A stretch of DNA of 64,000 nucleotides, from assembly GCA_004020545.1 (NCBI GenBank), contig SAQE01000009.1:85680-149679 (forward strand). The letters run 5' to 3'. The DNA comes from Mesorhizobium sp. (GTDB lineage: Bacteria > Pseudomonadota > Alphaproteobacteria > Rhizobiales > Rhizobiaceae). Positions 8,874 through 17,656 of the stretch are shown here, piece after piece (the stretch's first letter is position 1; each line of letters starts with the position of its first letter). The notes below the pieces were generated by a model. That model was not told the DNA's origin. It was given only the letters and a program-made list of their open reading frames with translations, and made no database searches. Position numbers and translations under genes: made by a program.

Positions 8874-9628
8874 GCGGGAAAGCGGACATGTCTCAGTCAG
8901 CATCTAAGGCCATCACGATCGCGGCGGCAGGATCGGGCCGCGAGCGGATCCGCCGGTCTGTCGTCCCGGCCCTGGCGATCGCGCTTGCGGCCTCGCTCGC
9001 CGGCTGCGCCAGCTGGCACCGCGACAGCGTCACGGTCGGCGCCATACCGGACGACTATCGCACCAATCATCCCATCGTCATCGCCGAGAAGAACCAGAAG
9101 ATCGACCTGCCTGTCGGCGCCGGCGATCGCGGCATGACCGGCGCCCAGCGCGACACGCTTCTTGGTTTCCTCGGCGGCTATGACAGGAGCGCCGCCCCAT
9201 CGCTTACCATCGCGATCCCGAGAGGGGCCGCCAACGAAGTGGCGGCGCTGGTGGCGGGTCGAGATTTCGCCAGGGTTGCCGCGGCCGCCGGCGTCAGGCG
9301 CGACCGGATCGTCATGACATCCTATCAGTCGGCCGTGCCCGAGGCCTCGGCGCCGATCCGTGTCGCCTTCGTCGCGGTGAGAGCGCAGACCGACAAATGC
9401 GGGCGCTGGCCGGATGACCTGCTGCAGACCTCGGAAAACCGGCACTATGCCGATTTCGGCTGCTCCTATCAGAACAACCTTGCCGCTCAGATGGCCAATC
9501 CCAACGATCTGCTCGGGCCGCGCAAGCAGTCCGATATCGACGCCGAAAATCGCGGCGCGGTGATCGACCTTTATCGCTCGAGAGGCATTTCGAACGAGTT
9601 CCTCGGCAATTCGGAAGTGACATACTGA
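8870..9628 (+). CDS. cpaD: CpaD pilus biogenesis lipoprotein
   Basis: Outer-membrane-associated lipoprotein of the Tad system that works with the CpaC secretin. The 252 residues contain a signal peptide with lipobox LAGC (Cys46) and the CpaD-family segments DDYRTNHPI and the C-terminal CGRWPDDL ... YADFGCSYQNNLAAQMANP, split here, and DLLGPR. The first ATG overlaps the cpaC stop; ATG at 8888 is an alternative. It lies 23 bp before cpaE. Confidence 0.94.
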   Translation: MSGKADMSQSASKAITIAAAGSGRERIRRSVVPALAIALAASLAGCASWHRDSVTVGAIPDDYRTNHPIVIAEKNQKIDLPVGAGDRGMTGAQRDTLLGFLGGYDRSAAPSLTIAIPRGAANEVAALVAGRDFARVAAAAGVRRDRIVMTSYQSAVPEASAPIRVAFVAVRAQTDKCGRWPDDLLQTSENRHYADFGCSYQNNLAAQMANPNDLLGPRKQSDIDAENRGAVIDLYRSRGISNEFLGNSEVTY

Positions 9629-9651
9629 GCCGCGCCGATGACGGAAAGAGC

Positions 9652-10941
9652 ATGACGATGAGCAACCTCGCCTACGACACGCCCTCGGATGCCGGCGATC
9701 TTTCGCAGCAGGACATTGTGGCCATGCAGGCGCTGCGTCCGGTGCCGCGCATCTCGATCCAGGCCTTCTGCGAGACCGAGGGCGTCGCCAACCCCATCGA
9801 GCGCGCCGGCGAGGATCGCCGCATGGCCAAGGCCCATCTCAAGGTTCATATGGGCGGCATCGCCACCGCGATCGAATTCTACCAGTCGGCGCCGACACCC
9901 AACCTGATCCTGCTGGAATCGCGCAGCGAGCCGAAACAGCTGCTCGAGCAACTCGCTCAGCTCGCGGAACATTGCGATCCGTCTTCGAAGGTCGTGGTTG
10001 TCGGCCACTACAACGATGTCGGCCTCTACCGCGAACTCATCCGCTCCGGCATTTCCGAATATGTCATCGCGCCGGTCTCGATGACCGATATCGTCAGCGT
10101 CGTATCGTCGATCTTCGTCGATCCCGAGTCCGATCCGATCGGCCGCTCTATCGCCTTCGTCGGCGCCAAGGGCGGCGTCGGCTCCTCGACGATCGCTCAC
10201 AACGTCGCGTGGGCGATGTCGTCATTGTTCAAGTCGGAAGTCGTCGTCGCCGATCTCGACCTCGCTTTCGGCACCGCCAACATCAACTTCGACCAGGATC
10301 CCGCGCAGGGTATCGCCGAGGCGGTGTTTTCGCCCGAGCGGGTCGATGAGGTTTATCTCGACCGGCTGCTCGCGCAATGCGCCGAGCATTTGTCCCTGCT
10401 CGCGGCACCCTCCACGCTCGAGCGCGTCTACGATTTCGATGCGGACGCCTTCGCGCAGATCATTGAAACGGCGCAGCGCAGCGCGCCTTTGCTCGTGCTT
10501 GATGTCCCTCATATCTGGAGCGGATGGAGCAAGAGCACGCTGATCAAGGCCGATGAGATCGTCATCACGGCCACGCCCGAACTCGCCAATCTGCGCAACA
10601 CCAAGAATATGGTGGATGTCCTGAAGCGGCTGCGTCCGAACGACCCGCCGCCGAAGCTGATCATCAACCAGGCAGGCGTTCCGAAGCGGCCGGAGATCGC
10701 GGCATCGGATTTTTCCGAACCGCTCGGCATCACGCCCATGGCGGTGATCAATTTCGAGCCTCTGCTGTTCGGCAACGCGGCCAACAACGGCCGCATGCTT
10801 GGCGAGATGGACGCCAAGAGTCCGGTCGTCGGCACGATCAACGAAATCGCGCATGTGCTGACCGGACGCAGCGAGATCAAGACGAAGAAGAGGGCCGGGC
10901 TGGGTTCCATCCTCGGCAAGCTGTCGCGCAACAAGAAGTGA
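9652..10941 (+). CDS. cpaE: CpaE/TadZ-like ATPase, MinD/ParA superfamily
   Basis: Cytoplasmic ParA/MinD-type protein that places the Tad machine, often at the cell pole. In 429 residues, an N-terminal receiver-like domain (about 75-160, VVVVGHYNDVGLYRELIRSG) precedes an ATPase domain with a deviant Walker A motif GAKGGVGSST at residues 171-180 and DLDLAFGT as the switch region. The C-terminus is basic (KTKKRAGLGSILGKLSRNKK). It lies 30 bp before cpaF in the same operon. Confidence 0.94.
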   Translation: MTMSNLAYDTPSDAGDLSQQDIVAMQALRPVPRISIQAFCETEGVANPIERAGEDRRMAKAHLKVHMGGIATAIEFYQSAPTPNLILLESRSEPKQLLEQLAQLAEHCDPSSKVVVVGHYNDVGLYRELIRSGISEYVIAPVSMTDIVSVVSSIFVDPESDPIGRSIAFVGAKGGVGSSTIAHNVAWAMSSLFKSEVVVADLDLAFGTANINFDQDPAQGIAEAVFSPERVDEVYLDRLLAQCAEHLSLLAAPSTLERVYDFDADAFAQIIETAQRSAPLLVLDVPHIWSGWSKSTLIKADEIVITATPELANLRNTKNMVDVLKRLRPNDPPPKLIINQAGVPKRPEIAASDFSEPLGITPMAVINFEPLLFGNAANNGRMLGEMDAKSPVVGTINEIAHVLTGRSEIKTKKRAGLGSILGKLSRNKK

Positions 10942-10971
10942 CGCTCATGGGGCGGTATCGGGTAGTCGATC

Positions 10972-12471
10972 ATGTTTGGTAAAAGAGGCAAAGACGACGG
11001 CAACCGGGCAGCTCCCGAATTCCGTCCGCCGGCACCTCCTCCCGCCGCTCCCGTTTCGACCGGGACGATGGCTATCGATCGGCCGGCCGCGCCGGCACCC
11101 AGCACGCCTGCTGCGTCGCCCGCCCGCCGTCCGGTCGAGGCGCCGCCGATGGCGCCCGAGCCGCCAAGGAGGGTCCAGCGCGAGCGCAGCGAGACCTATT
11201 ACGACACCAAGAGTCAGGTGTTTTCCGCGCTGATCGACACGATCGACCTGTCGCAACTCGCCAAGCTCGATCCCGAAAGCGCGCGCGAGGAAATCCGCGA
11301 CATCGTCAACGACATCATCGCGATCAAGAACTTCGCGATGTCGATCTCCGAGCAGGAAGAGCTGCTCGAGGACATCTGCAACGACGTGCTCGGCTATGGT
11401 CCGCTGGAGCCGTTGCTCGCGCGCGACGACATTGCCGATATCATGGTCAACGGCTCCAAGAACGTCTACATCGAGGTCAATGGCAAGGTCGAACAGACCG
11501 GCATCCGCTTTCGCGACAATCAGCAGCTGCTCAACATCTGCCAGCGCATCGTCAGCCAGGTCGGCCGCCGCGTCGACGAATCGAGCCCGATCTGCGACGC
11601 GCGTCTGCCCGACGGTTCGCGCGTCAATGTGATCGCGCCGCCGCTCTCGCTCGATGGCACCGCGCTCACCATCCGCAAGTTCAAGAAGGACAAGCTGACG
11701 CTCGACCAGCTTGTCAAGTTCGGCGCCATCTCGCCGCAGGGCGCGGAGATCCTCAAGATCATCGGCCGCGTCCGCTGCAATGTCGTCATCTCGGGCGGTA
11801 CCGGCTCGGGCAAGACGACGCTGCTCAACTGCCTGACCAACTACATCGATCGCGAGGAACGCGTCATCACCTGCGAGGACTCGGCCGAGTTGCAACTGCA
11901 GCAGCCGCATGTGGTCCGTCTCGAAACCAGGCCGCCCAATCTCGAGGGCGAAGGCGAGGTGACGATGCGCGACCTCGTCAAGAACTGCCTGCGCATGCGG
12001 CCCGAACGGATCATCGTCGGCGAGGTGCGCGGACCGGAAGTGTTCGACCTTCTGCAGGCCATGAACACCGGCCATGACGGTTCGATGGGAACGATCCACT
12101 CCAACAGTCCGCGCGAGTGCCTGAACCGTATCGAATCGATGATAGCCATGGGCGGCTACTCGCTGCCGCAGAGGACCGTGCGCGAGATCGTCGTCGGCTC
12201 GGTCGACGTGATCATCCAGGCGGCTCGCCTGCGCGATGGCTCGCGCCGCATCACCCACATCACCGAGGTGATCGGCATGGAAGGCGACGTCATCATCACC
12301 CAGGATATCGTCCTCTACAACATCAAGGGCGAAGACGCGAACGGCCGTCTGATCGGAGAGCATGTCTCCACCGGCATCGGCCGGCCGCATTTCTGGGATC
12401 GCGCCCGCTACTATGGCGAGGAGCAGCGCCTCGCCAACGCGCTCGAGGCAATGGAGAAACGCGCTGACTAG
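10972..12471 (+). CDS. cpaF: Tad pilus assembly ATPase CpaF (TadA)
   Basis: Type II/IV secretion-superfamily ATPase that powers Flp pilus assembly. The 499 residues begin with a Pro/Ala-rich linker (about 15-75), then an N-terminal domain and the RecA-like core with Walker [10 protein letters not shown] at about residues 275-283, the Asp box ([10 protein letters not shown]), Walker B ([10 protein letters not shown]) and the His box (GTIHSN). It is followed by a 131-bp gap occupied by a palindromic repeat before tadB. Confidence 0.97.
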   Translation: MFGKRGKDDGNRAAPEFRPPAPPPAAPVSTGTMAIDRPAAPAPSTPAASPARRPVEAPPMAPEPPRRVQRERSETYYDTKSQVFSALIDTIDLSQLAKLDPESAREEIRDIVNDIIAIKNFAMSISEQEELLEDICNDVLGYGPLEPLLARDDIADIMVNGSKNVYIEVNGKVEQTGIRFRDNQQLLNICQRIVSQVGRRVDESSPICDARLPDGSRVNVIAPPLSLDGTALTIRKFKKDKLTLDQLVKFGAISPQGAEILKIIGRVRCNVVISGGTGSGKTTLLNCLTNYIDREERVITCEDSAELQLQQPHVVRLETRPPNLEGEGEVTMRDLVKNCLRMRPERIIVGEVRGPEVFDLLQAMNTGHDGSMGTIHSNSPRECLNRIESMIAMGGYSLPQRTVREIVVGSVDVIIQAARLRDGSRRITHITEVIGMEGDVIITQDIVLYNIKGEDANGRLIGEHVSTGIGRPHFWDRARYYGEEQRLANALEAMEKRAD

Positions 12472-12573
12472 AGCAATTCCAGGAAAAGTGCGTAGCGGTT
12501 TTCCGTCCGGAATTGCGTAAAAACAAATACTTAGAGCGGGTCAGCGCTTCTATAAAAAGCTGAACCGCTCTAG
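12470..12573. repeat. palindromic intergenic repeat, family B, inside the tad operon
   Basis: Two nested dyads: CAATTCC...GGAATTG around AGGAAAAGTGCGTAGCGG, and AGAGCGGGTCAGC...GCTGAACCGCTCT. Related partial copies occur at 14697-14739 and 21267-21316, sharing GGAAAAGTG, AGCGGTTTT(T)CCGTCCG and AATTGCG. It lies between cpaF and tadB, so it would be transcribed and could fold in the polycistronic mRNA. Confidence 0.85.
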
Positions 12574-12602
12574 TGCATCTGGAGGTGTAGGGGCCCCGAT
12601 CG

Positions 12603-13616
12603 ATGTTCGGAATTGACACCACGGTTCTGGCTTTCGTCGTGCTCGCCGGCTTCAGCGCCGGCGCGATGGCCTATGCTTTCCTGTTCACGCGCATCGATAA
12701 CGAAAAGCAGGCCGGCAAGCGGCTTGAGACGATCAAGACGGCCGAGACCGACAGGTCGGTGGTGAAGGCCTCGCGCGATCGGGCGGTGGAGGCGGTCAAG
12801 CGGCGCAAAACCCTCCAGGATTCGCTCAAGCAGCTCGATGAAAAGCAGAAAACCAACGACCGCAACGTCAAGAAACCGCCGCTGAGGGCCCAGATCCGCC
12901 AGGCTGGCATGACGGTTTCCATCGAGCGCTTCTACGTCTACTCGGTGATCTGCGGCATCGTCCTGACAGTCCTTGCCTATCTTGCCGGCGCGCCGCTGTT
13001 TGCGCTGCCGGGCGCTCTGCTGGCTGGCGCCTTCGGCCTGCCGCGATGGTTCGTCTCGTTTCGCCGCGCGCGCCGGGTGAAGGCTTTCCTGGAGGAGTTC
13101 CCGAATGCCCTCGACATTATCGTGCGCGCGGTCAAGTCGGGCCTGCCGCTGAACGACGCGATCCGCCTGATCGCCAATGAATCTCCCGAGCCCGTCCGGG
13201 CCGAGTTTCGCCGCATTGTCGATTCCCAGCAGATGGGCCTGTCCATCCCCGATGCCACCTTGCGCATGTCCGAGACCATGCCGTGCACCGAGGCGGGCTT
13301 CTTCGGCATCGTCATTCAGATCCAGTCGCAGGCCGGCGGCAACCTCTCCGAGGCGCTGGGCAACCTTTCGCGCGTGCTGCGCGACCGCAAGAAGATGAAG
13401 GCCAAGGTGCAGGCGCTGTCGATGGAAGCGAAGGCGTCCGCCGTCATCATCGGCGCCTTGCCGTTCGTCGTCGCCTTTCTCGTCTATCTTTCGAGCCCGA
13501 ACTACATCATGCCGCTGTTCACCACGAGCGTCGGCAACCTGATCCTCGGCTGCTCCGGCGTCTGGATGTCGATCGGCATCCTGGTGATGCGCAAGATGAT
13601 GAATTTCGAAGTGTAG
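12603..13616 (+). CDS. tadB: Tad pilus inner-membrane platform protein TadB
   Basis: GspF-family inner-membrane protein of the Flp pilus motor. The 337 residues include an N-terminal membrane segment, a cytoplasmic charged region (about 30-90), two further membrane helices near 100-145, the T2SSF domain (FLEEFPNALDIIVRAVKSGLPL), and C-terminal helices. GGAGG occurs at 12581-12585, an unusually long 17 bp from ATG, so the start is somewhat uncertain. tadC follows after 13 bp. Confidence 0.94.
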   Translation: MFGIDTTVLAFVVLAGFSAGAMAYAFLFTRIDNEKQAGKRLETIKTAETDRSVVKASRDRAVEAVKRRKTLQDSLKQLDEKQKTNDRNVKKPPLRAQIRQAGMTVSIERFYVYSVICGIVLTVLAYLAGAPLFALPGALLAGAFGLPRWFVSFRRARRVKAFLEEFPNALDIIVRAVKSGLPLNDAIRLIANESPEPVRAEFRRIVDSQQMGLSIPDATLRMSETMPCTEAGFFGIVIQIQSQAGGNLSEALGNLSRVLRDRKKMKAKVQALSMEAKASAVIIGALPFVVAFLVYLSSPNYIMPLFTTSVGNLILGCSGVWMSIGILVMRKMMNFEV

Positions 13617-13629
13617 GGACGCGGATCCA

Positions 13630-14646
13630 ATGACAGACCAGGTCGTCAAGACGCTTACCGACCCTTCCTTCCTGATCGCGCTCCTGGTTGGCATCGCGGT
13701 TTTTGCGACTGTCTTCACGCTCATGCCGGCGCTTGGCGGCAATCAGCTCAAGGCGCGCATGAAAACCGTAGCGCTCGAGCGTGACGAACTGCGCTCCAAG
13801 CAGCGTGCGCGCCTCGCCAACGAAGCCGACCGCCGCCGCAAGGGCCTGCGCGAGGAGCAGTCGATCGGCATGCGCAACATTGTCGACCGGTTGGATCTGA
13901 GGCGTGCGCTGGTCGATGAAGGCACGCTGCAAAAGCTCAAGATTGCGGGTTTCCGCGGCCAGAATCCGCTGACGCGCTTTCTGTTCTTCCGCCTGGTTCT
14001 GCCCTTCGTCGGTTTCGCCCTGGCGGCCATCTATGTCTTCGTGCTCGGCGGACTGCAGCAGCAGCCGGCCTTCATCAAGCTGTTTGTCTGTATTCTCGTC
14101 GCTTATGCCGGCTTCTACGCGCCGATACTCTACGTCAACAACCGCGCGACAAAGCGCAAGCAGTCGATCCAACTGGCGTGGCCGGACGCGCTCGACCTGA
14201 TGCTGATCTGCGTCGAATCCGGCATGTCGGTGGAAGCGGCGCTGCGCAAGGTTGCCGACGAGATCGGCGCGCAGTCGGTGGCACTCGCCGAGGAGTTCGT
14301 GCTTACCAATGCCGAGCTCTCCTACCTGCAGGAGCGCAAGGTTGCCTATGAGAATCTGGCGAGCCGCACCGGCCTGGAATCGGTGAAGTCGGTATCCCAG
14401 GCCCTGGTTCAGGCCGAGCGCTATGGCACGCCGGTAGCGCATGCGCTGCGCGTGCTGGCCTCGGAAAGCCGCGACATGCGCATGAACGCGGCCGAGAAGA
14501 AGGCCGCCGCGCTGCCGCCGAAGCTTACCGTGCCGATGATCCTGTTCTTCCTGCCGGTTCTGTTCGCCATCATTTTGGGACCTGCCGGCATCCAGGTCAG
14601 CCAGCGCGGCATCTTCGGCGACCAGCACAGTTCCAGCAGTCAGTAG
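13630..14646 (+). CDS. tadC: Tad pilus inner-membrane platform protein TadC
   Basis: Second GspF-like platform protein, paralogous to TadB, 338 residues. Membrane segments flank the T2SSF domain (WPDALDLMLICVESGMSVEAAL) and the conserved RYGTPVAHALRVLASESRDMR region; a C-terminal hydrophobic helix (PMILFFLPVLFAIILGPAG) follows. It is the last plus-strand gene of the pilus operon and is followed after 24 bp by a strong terminator. Confidence 0.94.
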   Translation: MTDQVVKTLTDPSFLIALLVGIAVFATVFTLMPALGGNQLKARMKTVALERDELRSKQRARLANEADRRRKGLREEQSIGMRNIVDRLDLRRALVDEGTLQKLKIAGFRGQNPLTRFLFFRLVLPFVGFALAAIYVFVLGGLQQQPAFIKLFVCILVAYAGFYAPILYVNNRATKRKQSIQLAWPDALDLMLICVESGMSVEAALRKVADEIGAQSVALAEEFVLTNAELSYLQERKVAYENLASRTGLESVKSVSQALVQAERYGTPVAHALRVLASESRDMRMNAAEKKAAALPPKLTVPMILFFLPVLFAIILGPAGIQVSQRGIFGDQHSSSSQ

Positions 14647-14669
14647 AAGCCACAGCCGAATGGAGGAAG

Positions 14670-14697
14670 GCCGCTCGGGGATGCCGAGCGGCTTTTT
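14670..14697 (+). terminator. intrinsic terminator of the tad operon
   Basis: Stem GCCGCTCGG/CCGAGCGGC with a 5-nt loop and TTTTT, just after tadC. It closes the long plus-strand pilus operon before the convergent tadD gene. Confidence 0.88.
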
Positions 14698-14739
14698 CAG
14701 GAAAAGTGCGCAGCGGTTTTTCCGTCCGCAATTGCGTCG
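14697..14739. repeat. partial family B repeat
   Basis: AGGAAAAGTGCGCAGCGG, then TTTTTCCGTCCGCAATTGCG: a partial, mutated copy of the element at 12470-12573, wedged between the tadC terminator and the end of tadD. Confidence 0.75.
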
Positions 14740-14746
14740 CGCGCGG

Positions 14747-15568
14747 TCAGTTCGTCGCGACCTTCGCCTTGTCCTGATCCTTGAGCTGGCTCCAGGCATT
14801 CTGCTGGGCAAGCATCTGGCGCAGATAAGCGATGTTGGCCTGCGCCTGCTCCGGCGAGAGCTCCTGCGAGGCAATCTTCTCGGCCTCGTCGAAGCGGCCC
14901 TGCAGGCCGACGACCAGCGCCAGGTTCTGCCGTACGCGGCTGTCGGCGCTCGGCTGCTGCGCGGCCGAGCGCATGTAGGTTTCCGCCGTGCGCAGGTCCC
15001 CTTCGAGCACGTAGGACATGCCGAGGTTGGAGAGGATGGAAGGTTCGTTCGGCTTGAGCTCGAGCGCCTTGCGATAATCCTGGCGCGCTTCGTCGCGCTG
15101 ACCCATCTGGTCGAGGATGGCGGCTTCTGCCGATACCAGTCGCCAGTCCGGATATTCCGGCGTCTGCGCGCGGCGCACGGCATCGAGTGCCTGCTCGAAC
15201 TGCCCATTGGCGGCAAGCGCCTTGCCATAGGCGGCGAGTACGTCCCGGTCCTTGGGGTAGGCGATCGCGAGCTTGCGCATCACCGCCAGCGATTGATCGG
15301 CGTCGCCGTCCATCTGCAGTGCCGCGGCGAAATTCGTGGCGATGCGTTTGTCGTTCGGGTTCCTGGCGTAGGAATCGCCAAGCCTGGCCGTCGCGCTGTG
15401 CAATTCGCTGGCCGACATCGTTTCCAGCGGCCTGTTGTCGGATCGGGAAATGGAGCCCGTCGTGAACTTGCTGGTGCTGCCGCAGCCCGCTACGCTGGCC
15501 GCCAGCGCCACCATCAATGCCGTGGTGATCAGATGCTTGTTTGTGACGTTCGGCGCTTTGATCGGCAT
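14747..15568 (-). CDS. tadD: TadD-like TPR lipoprotein of the pilus system
   Basis: Outer-membrane-associated tetratricopeptide protein required for Tad secretin assembly. The 273 residues begin with a signal peptide and lipobox VAGC (about residue 29), followed by about four to five TPR units from about 55 to 230 (for example ALELKPNEPSILSNLGMSYV). The ATG at 15568 is preceded by GGAGGGCAGG; the 18-codon upstream extension was rejected. It faces the tad operon, and only its position and family tie it to the pilus. Confidence 0.88.
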   Translation of the reverse strand: MPIKAPNVTNKHLITTALMVALAASVAGCGSTSKFTTGSISRSDNRPLETMSASELHSATARLGDSYARNPNDKRIATNFAAALQMDGDADQSLAVMRKLAIAYPKDRDVLAAYGKALAANGQFEQALDAVRRAQTPEYPDWRLVSAEAAILDQMGQRDEARQDYRKALELKPNEPSILSNLGMSYVLEGDLRTAETYMRSAAQQPSADSRVRQNLALVVGLQGRFDEAEKIASQELSPEQAQANIAYLRQMLAQQNAWSQLKDQDKAKVATN

Positions 15569-15691
15569 CGGCACCTGCCCTCCATTCCTGTGCGGCCGTT
15601 GGCTGGCCGTCTTCCCTCCCAAAGAAATATTCTGTTAACCCTAACGGACCGTTAAGAAACCGACTCGCTATGCCCTGCCGGAGACCATCGA

Positions 15692-17056
15692 ATGCCTGTC
15701 GAACTCGTTGATCAGAAACCGGAAGCCTCCCTGCCAGTGTATCTGGTGGGAAAGGACGGCCTCGACGGCACGGACCTTCCGCCTTCCGCCGTGGCCTGGG
15801 CAAGGGCGAACGGCTTTTCCGGTGAGGCGGGCCGCACGCTGGTCCTGCCCGGCGATAATGGATCTCTGGCCGGCGCACTGTTCGGTACCGGTGACGGCGA
15901 GAGCCAGCTTGCCGTCGGTGTCCTGGCGAGGTCGCTGCCCGAGGGCGAATGGCATTTTGACCAGGATCTGCCTGCGCCGGATCTCGCCGCGCTTGCGCTC
16001 GTCCTCGGCGGCTACGTCTTCACCCGCTACGGCAGGAAGCCCGGCAAGGCGTTGCGCTTCGCGCTGCCGTCGGGGGCCGACGGCGCGCATGTGCGCCGCA
16101 TCGCCGAGGGCGTTTTCCTGGCGCGCGATCTCGTCAACACGCCGACCAGCGACATGGGGCCGGCGGAATTGGAAGAGGCGGCACGGACGCTCGCGGCAGC
16201 GCACGGGGCCGACCTCTCCGTTATCCACGGCGACGACCTGCTGGCGCGGAATTTCCCGATGATCCATGCCGTCGGCCGCGCCTCGACCGGCGCGCCGAGG
16301 CTGATCGACATGACATGGGGACCGGGCGATGCACCAAAGGTGACGCTGGTCGGCAAGGGCGTCTGCTTCGATACGGGCGGCCTGGACATCAAGCCGTCGT
16401 CGGGCATGCTGTTGATGAAGAAGGACATGGGCGGCGCCGCAAACGTGCTGGGCCTCGCCTCCATTATCATGGCGGCGAAACTGAACGTCAGGCTGCGCGT
16501 GCTGATCCCGGCCGTCGAGAACTCGATCGCCGGCAATGCTTTCAGGCCAGGCGACGTGCTGAGGAGCCGCAAGGGCATCACGGTCGAGATCGGCAACACG
16601 GACGCGGAGGGGCGGCTGGTCCTGGCCGACGCGCTGGCGCTTGCCGACGAGGAAAGACCGGCCTTGCTGATCGACATGGCGACGCTGACCGGGGCGGCAC
16701 GGGTTGCGCTTGGCCCCGACCTGCCGCCCTTCTACACCGGCGACGAGGCCCTGGCTTCCGACCTGGCGGCGGCTTCGCTCGCCGTTGAGGATCCGTTGTG
16801 GCGCATGCCCCTGTGGCGTCCCTACGATGCCAAGTTGTCGTCGAAGGTCGCCGACATCAACAATGTCACCACGGATGGTTTTGCCGGATCGATCACCGCG
16901 GCGCTCTTCCTCAAGCGCTTCGTCGAGAAGACGCCAAGCTGGGCGCATTTCGACATTTTTGCCTGGAACCCCGCAGACCGTCCGCACGGACCGATGGGCG
17001 GCGAGGCGCAAGGCATTCGCGCGCTGGAGCGGATCGTCTCGAAGCGCTTTGGCTGA
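15692..17056 (+). CDS. leucyl aminopeptidase family protein (M17)
   Basis: Cytosolic dinuclear metallopeptidase of family M17, 454 residues. The C-terminal catalytic domain carries the metal-ligand region GKGVCFDTGGLDIKPS, KKDMGGAA, and the family signature NTDAEGRL, with Lys and Arg catalytic residues in place. The N-terminal domain is shorter and unlike PepA/XerB-binding forms, so it is named only to family. A 70-bp palindromic repeat starts 2 bp after the stop. Confidence 0.92.
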   Translation: MPVELVDQKPEASLPVYLVGKDGLDGTDLPPSAVAWARANGFSGEAGRTLVLPGDNGSLAGALFGTGDGESQLAVGVLARSLPEGEWHFDQDLPAPDLAALALVLGGYVFTRYGRKPGKALRFALPSGADGAHVRRIAEGVFLARDLVNTPTSDMGPAELEEAARTLAAAHGADLSVIHGDDLLARNFPMIHAVGRASTGAPRLIDMTWGPGDAPKVTLVGKGVCFDTGGLDIKPSSGMLLMKKDMGGAANVLGLASIIMAAKLNVRLRVLIPAVENSIAGNAFRPGDVLRSRKGITVEIGNTDAEGRLVLADALALADEERPALLIDMATLTGAARVALGPDLPPFYTGDEALASDLAAASLAVEDPLWRMPLWRPYDAKLSSKVADINNVTTDGFAGSITAALFLKRFVEKTPSWAHFDIFAWNPADRPHGPMGGEAQGIRALERIVSKRFG

Positions 17057-17057
17057 A

Positions 17058-17127
17058 GACCATGATCCCGAACCGAAGGTCAGCGAACGCAAAAAGTGGA
17101 AGCCGGTCTTCGGATAAGATCATGGTC
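17058..17127. repeat. 70-bp palindromic repeat, family A, left copy
   Basis: Ends are perfect inverted 10-mers GACCATGATC/GATCATGGTC; the interior has CCCGAACCGAAGG and the matching CCGGTCTTCGG. Nearly the same element recurs at 17547-17616. It directly follows the aminopeptidase gene and could act as a terminator-like hairpin. Confidence 0.88.
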
Positions 17128-17193
17128 AGGCAGAACAATCCGGCGAAATGTCGTTACTGAAACGGAACCGAAACAATTTGCCGTCATGCTGGG

Positions 17194-17547
17194 GTGATGT
17201 CGATCTCGATGCGCCCGAGCCAGGCCTTGCGACTGTGGCAGCAGGTGATGCTGTCGCAGGTGCGCGACGACGTGCCCGATCTCACCATGCGCCAGACCGC
17301 GATCCTGCTCACCATCTATCTCGATTCGCCGCCGCACACGGTGCGCGGGCTGGCCGCCAGGCTCAACGTCACCAAGCCGGTCATCACCCGCGCGCTCGAC
17401 ACGATGGGGGCGCTGAAGCTGGTGTCACGTCACCGCGACGAGCTCGACAAGCGCAACGTGCTGATCCGGCGCACGGTGGAAGGTGCGCTCTTTGTCGAGC
17501 GCTTTGGCGATGGTATCGTTGCGAAGGCGCAAGAATTGCCCATCTAG
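17194..17547 (+). CDS. small MarR-type helix-turn-helix regulator
   Basis: Winged-helix DNA-binding protein of 117 residues. The central segment (MRQTAILLTIYLDSPPHTVRGLAARL then NVTKPVITRALDTM) fits the MarR winged helix with its recognition helix; the wing is VSRHRDELDKRNVLIRRT. Start is ambiguous among GTG 17194, ATG 17197 and ATG 17209. Family A repeats sit on both sides; the right copy starts inside the stop codon. Ligand and targets are unknown; the neighbouring aminopeptidase and NlpC/P60 genes are candidates. Confidence 0.78.
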   Translation: MMSISMRPSQALRLWQQVMLSQVRDDVPDLTMRQTAILLTIYLDSPPHTVRGLAARLNVTKPVITRALDTMGALKLVSRHRDELDKRNVLIRRTVEGALFVERFGDGIVAKAQELPI

Positions 17548-17616
17548 AGCATGATCCCGAACCGAAGGACCGCGTCAGCGAAAAGTGGGAACCGGTTTTC
17601 GGATAAGATCATGCTC
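17547..17616. repeat. 70-bp palindromic repeat, family A, right copy
   Basis: Ends are perfect inverted 10-mers GAGCATGATC/GATCATGCTC; the interior repeats CCCGAACCGAAGG and AAGTGGGAACCGGTTTTCGG. Same length and layout as the copy at 17058-17127, with compensatory change in the outer arm (GACC/GGTC versus GAGC/GCTC). Confidence 0.9.
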
Positions 17617-17656
17617 CAACAAAGAATTAGATGCTCGATTTGACCGGATTGCCGAT

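Noticed and set aside
10945-12390. Antisense frame opposite cpaF
   Set aside because: Cryptic frame of a GC-rich gene; cpaF is unmistakable.
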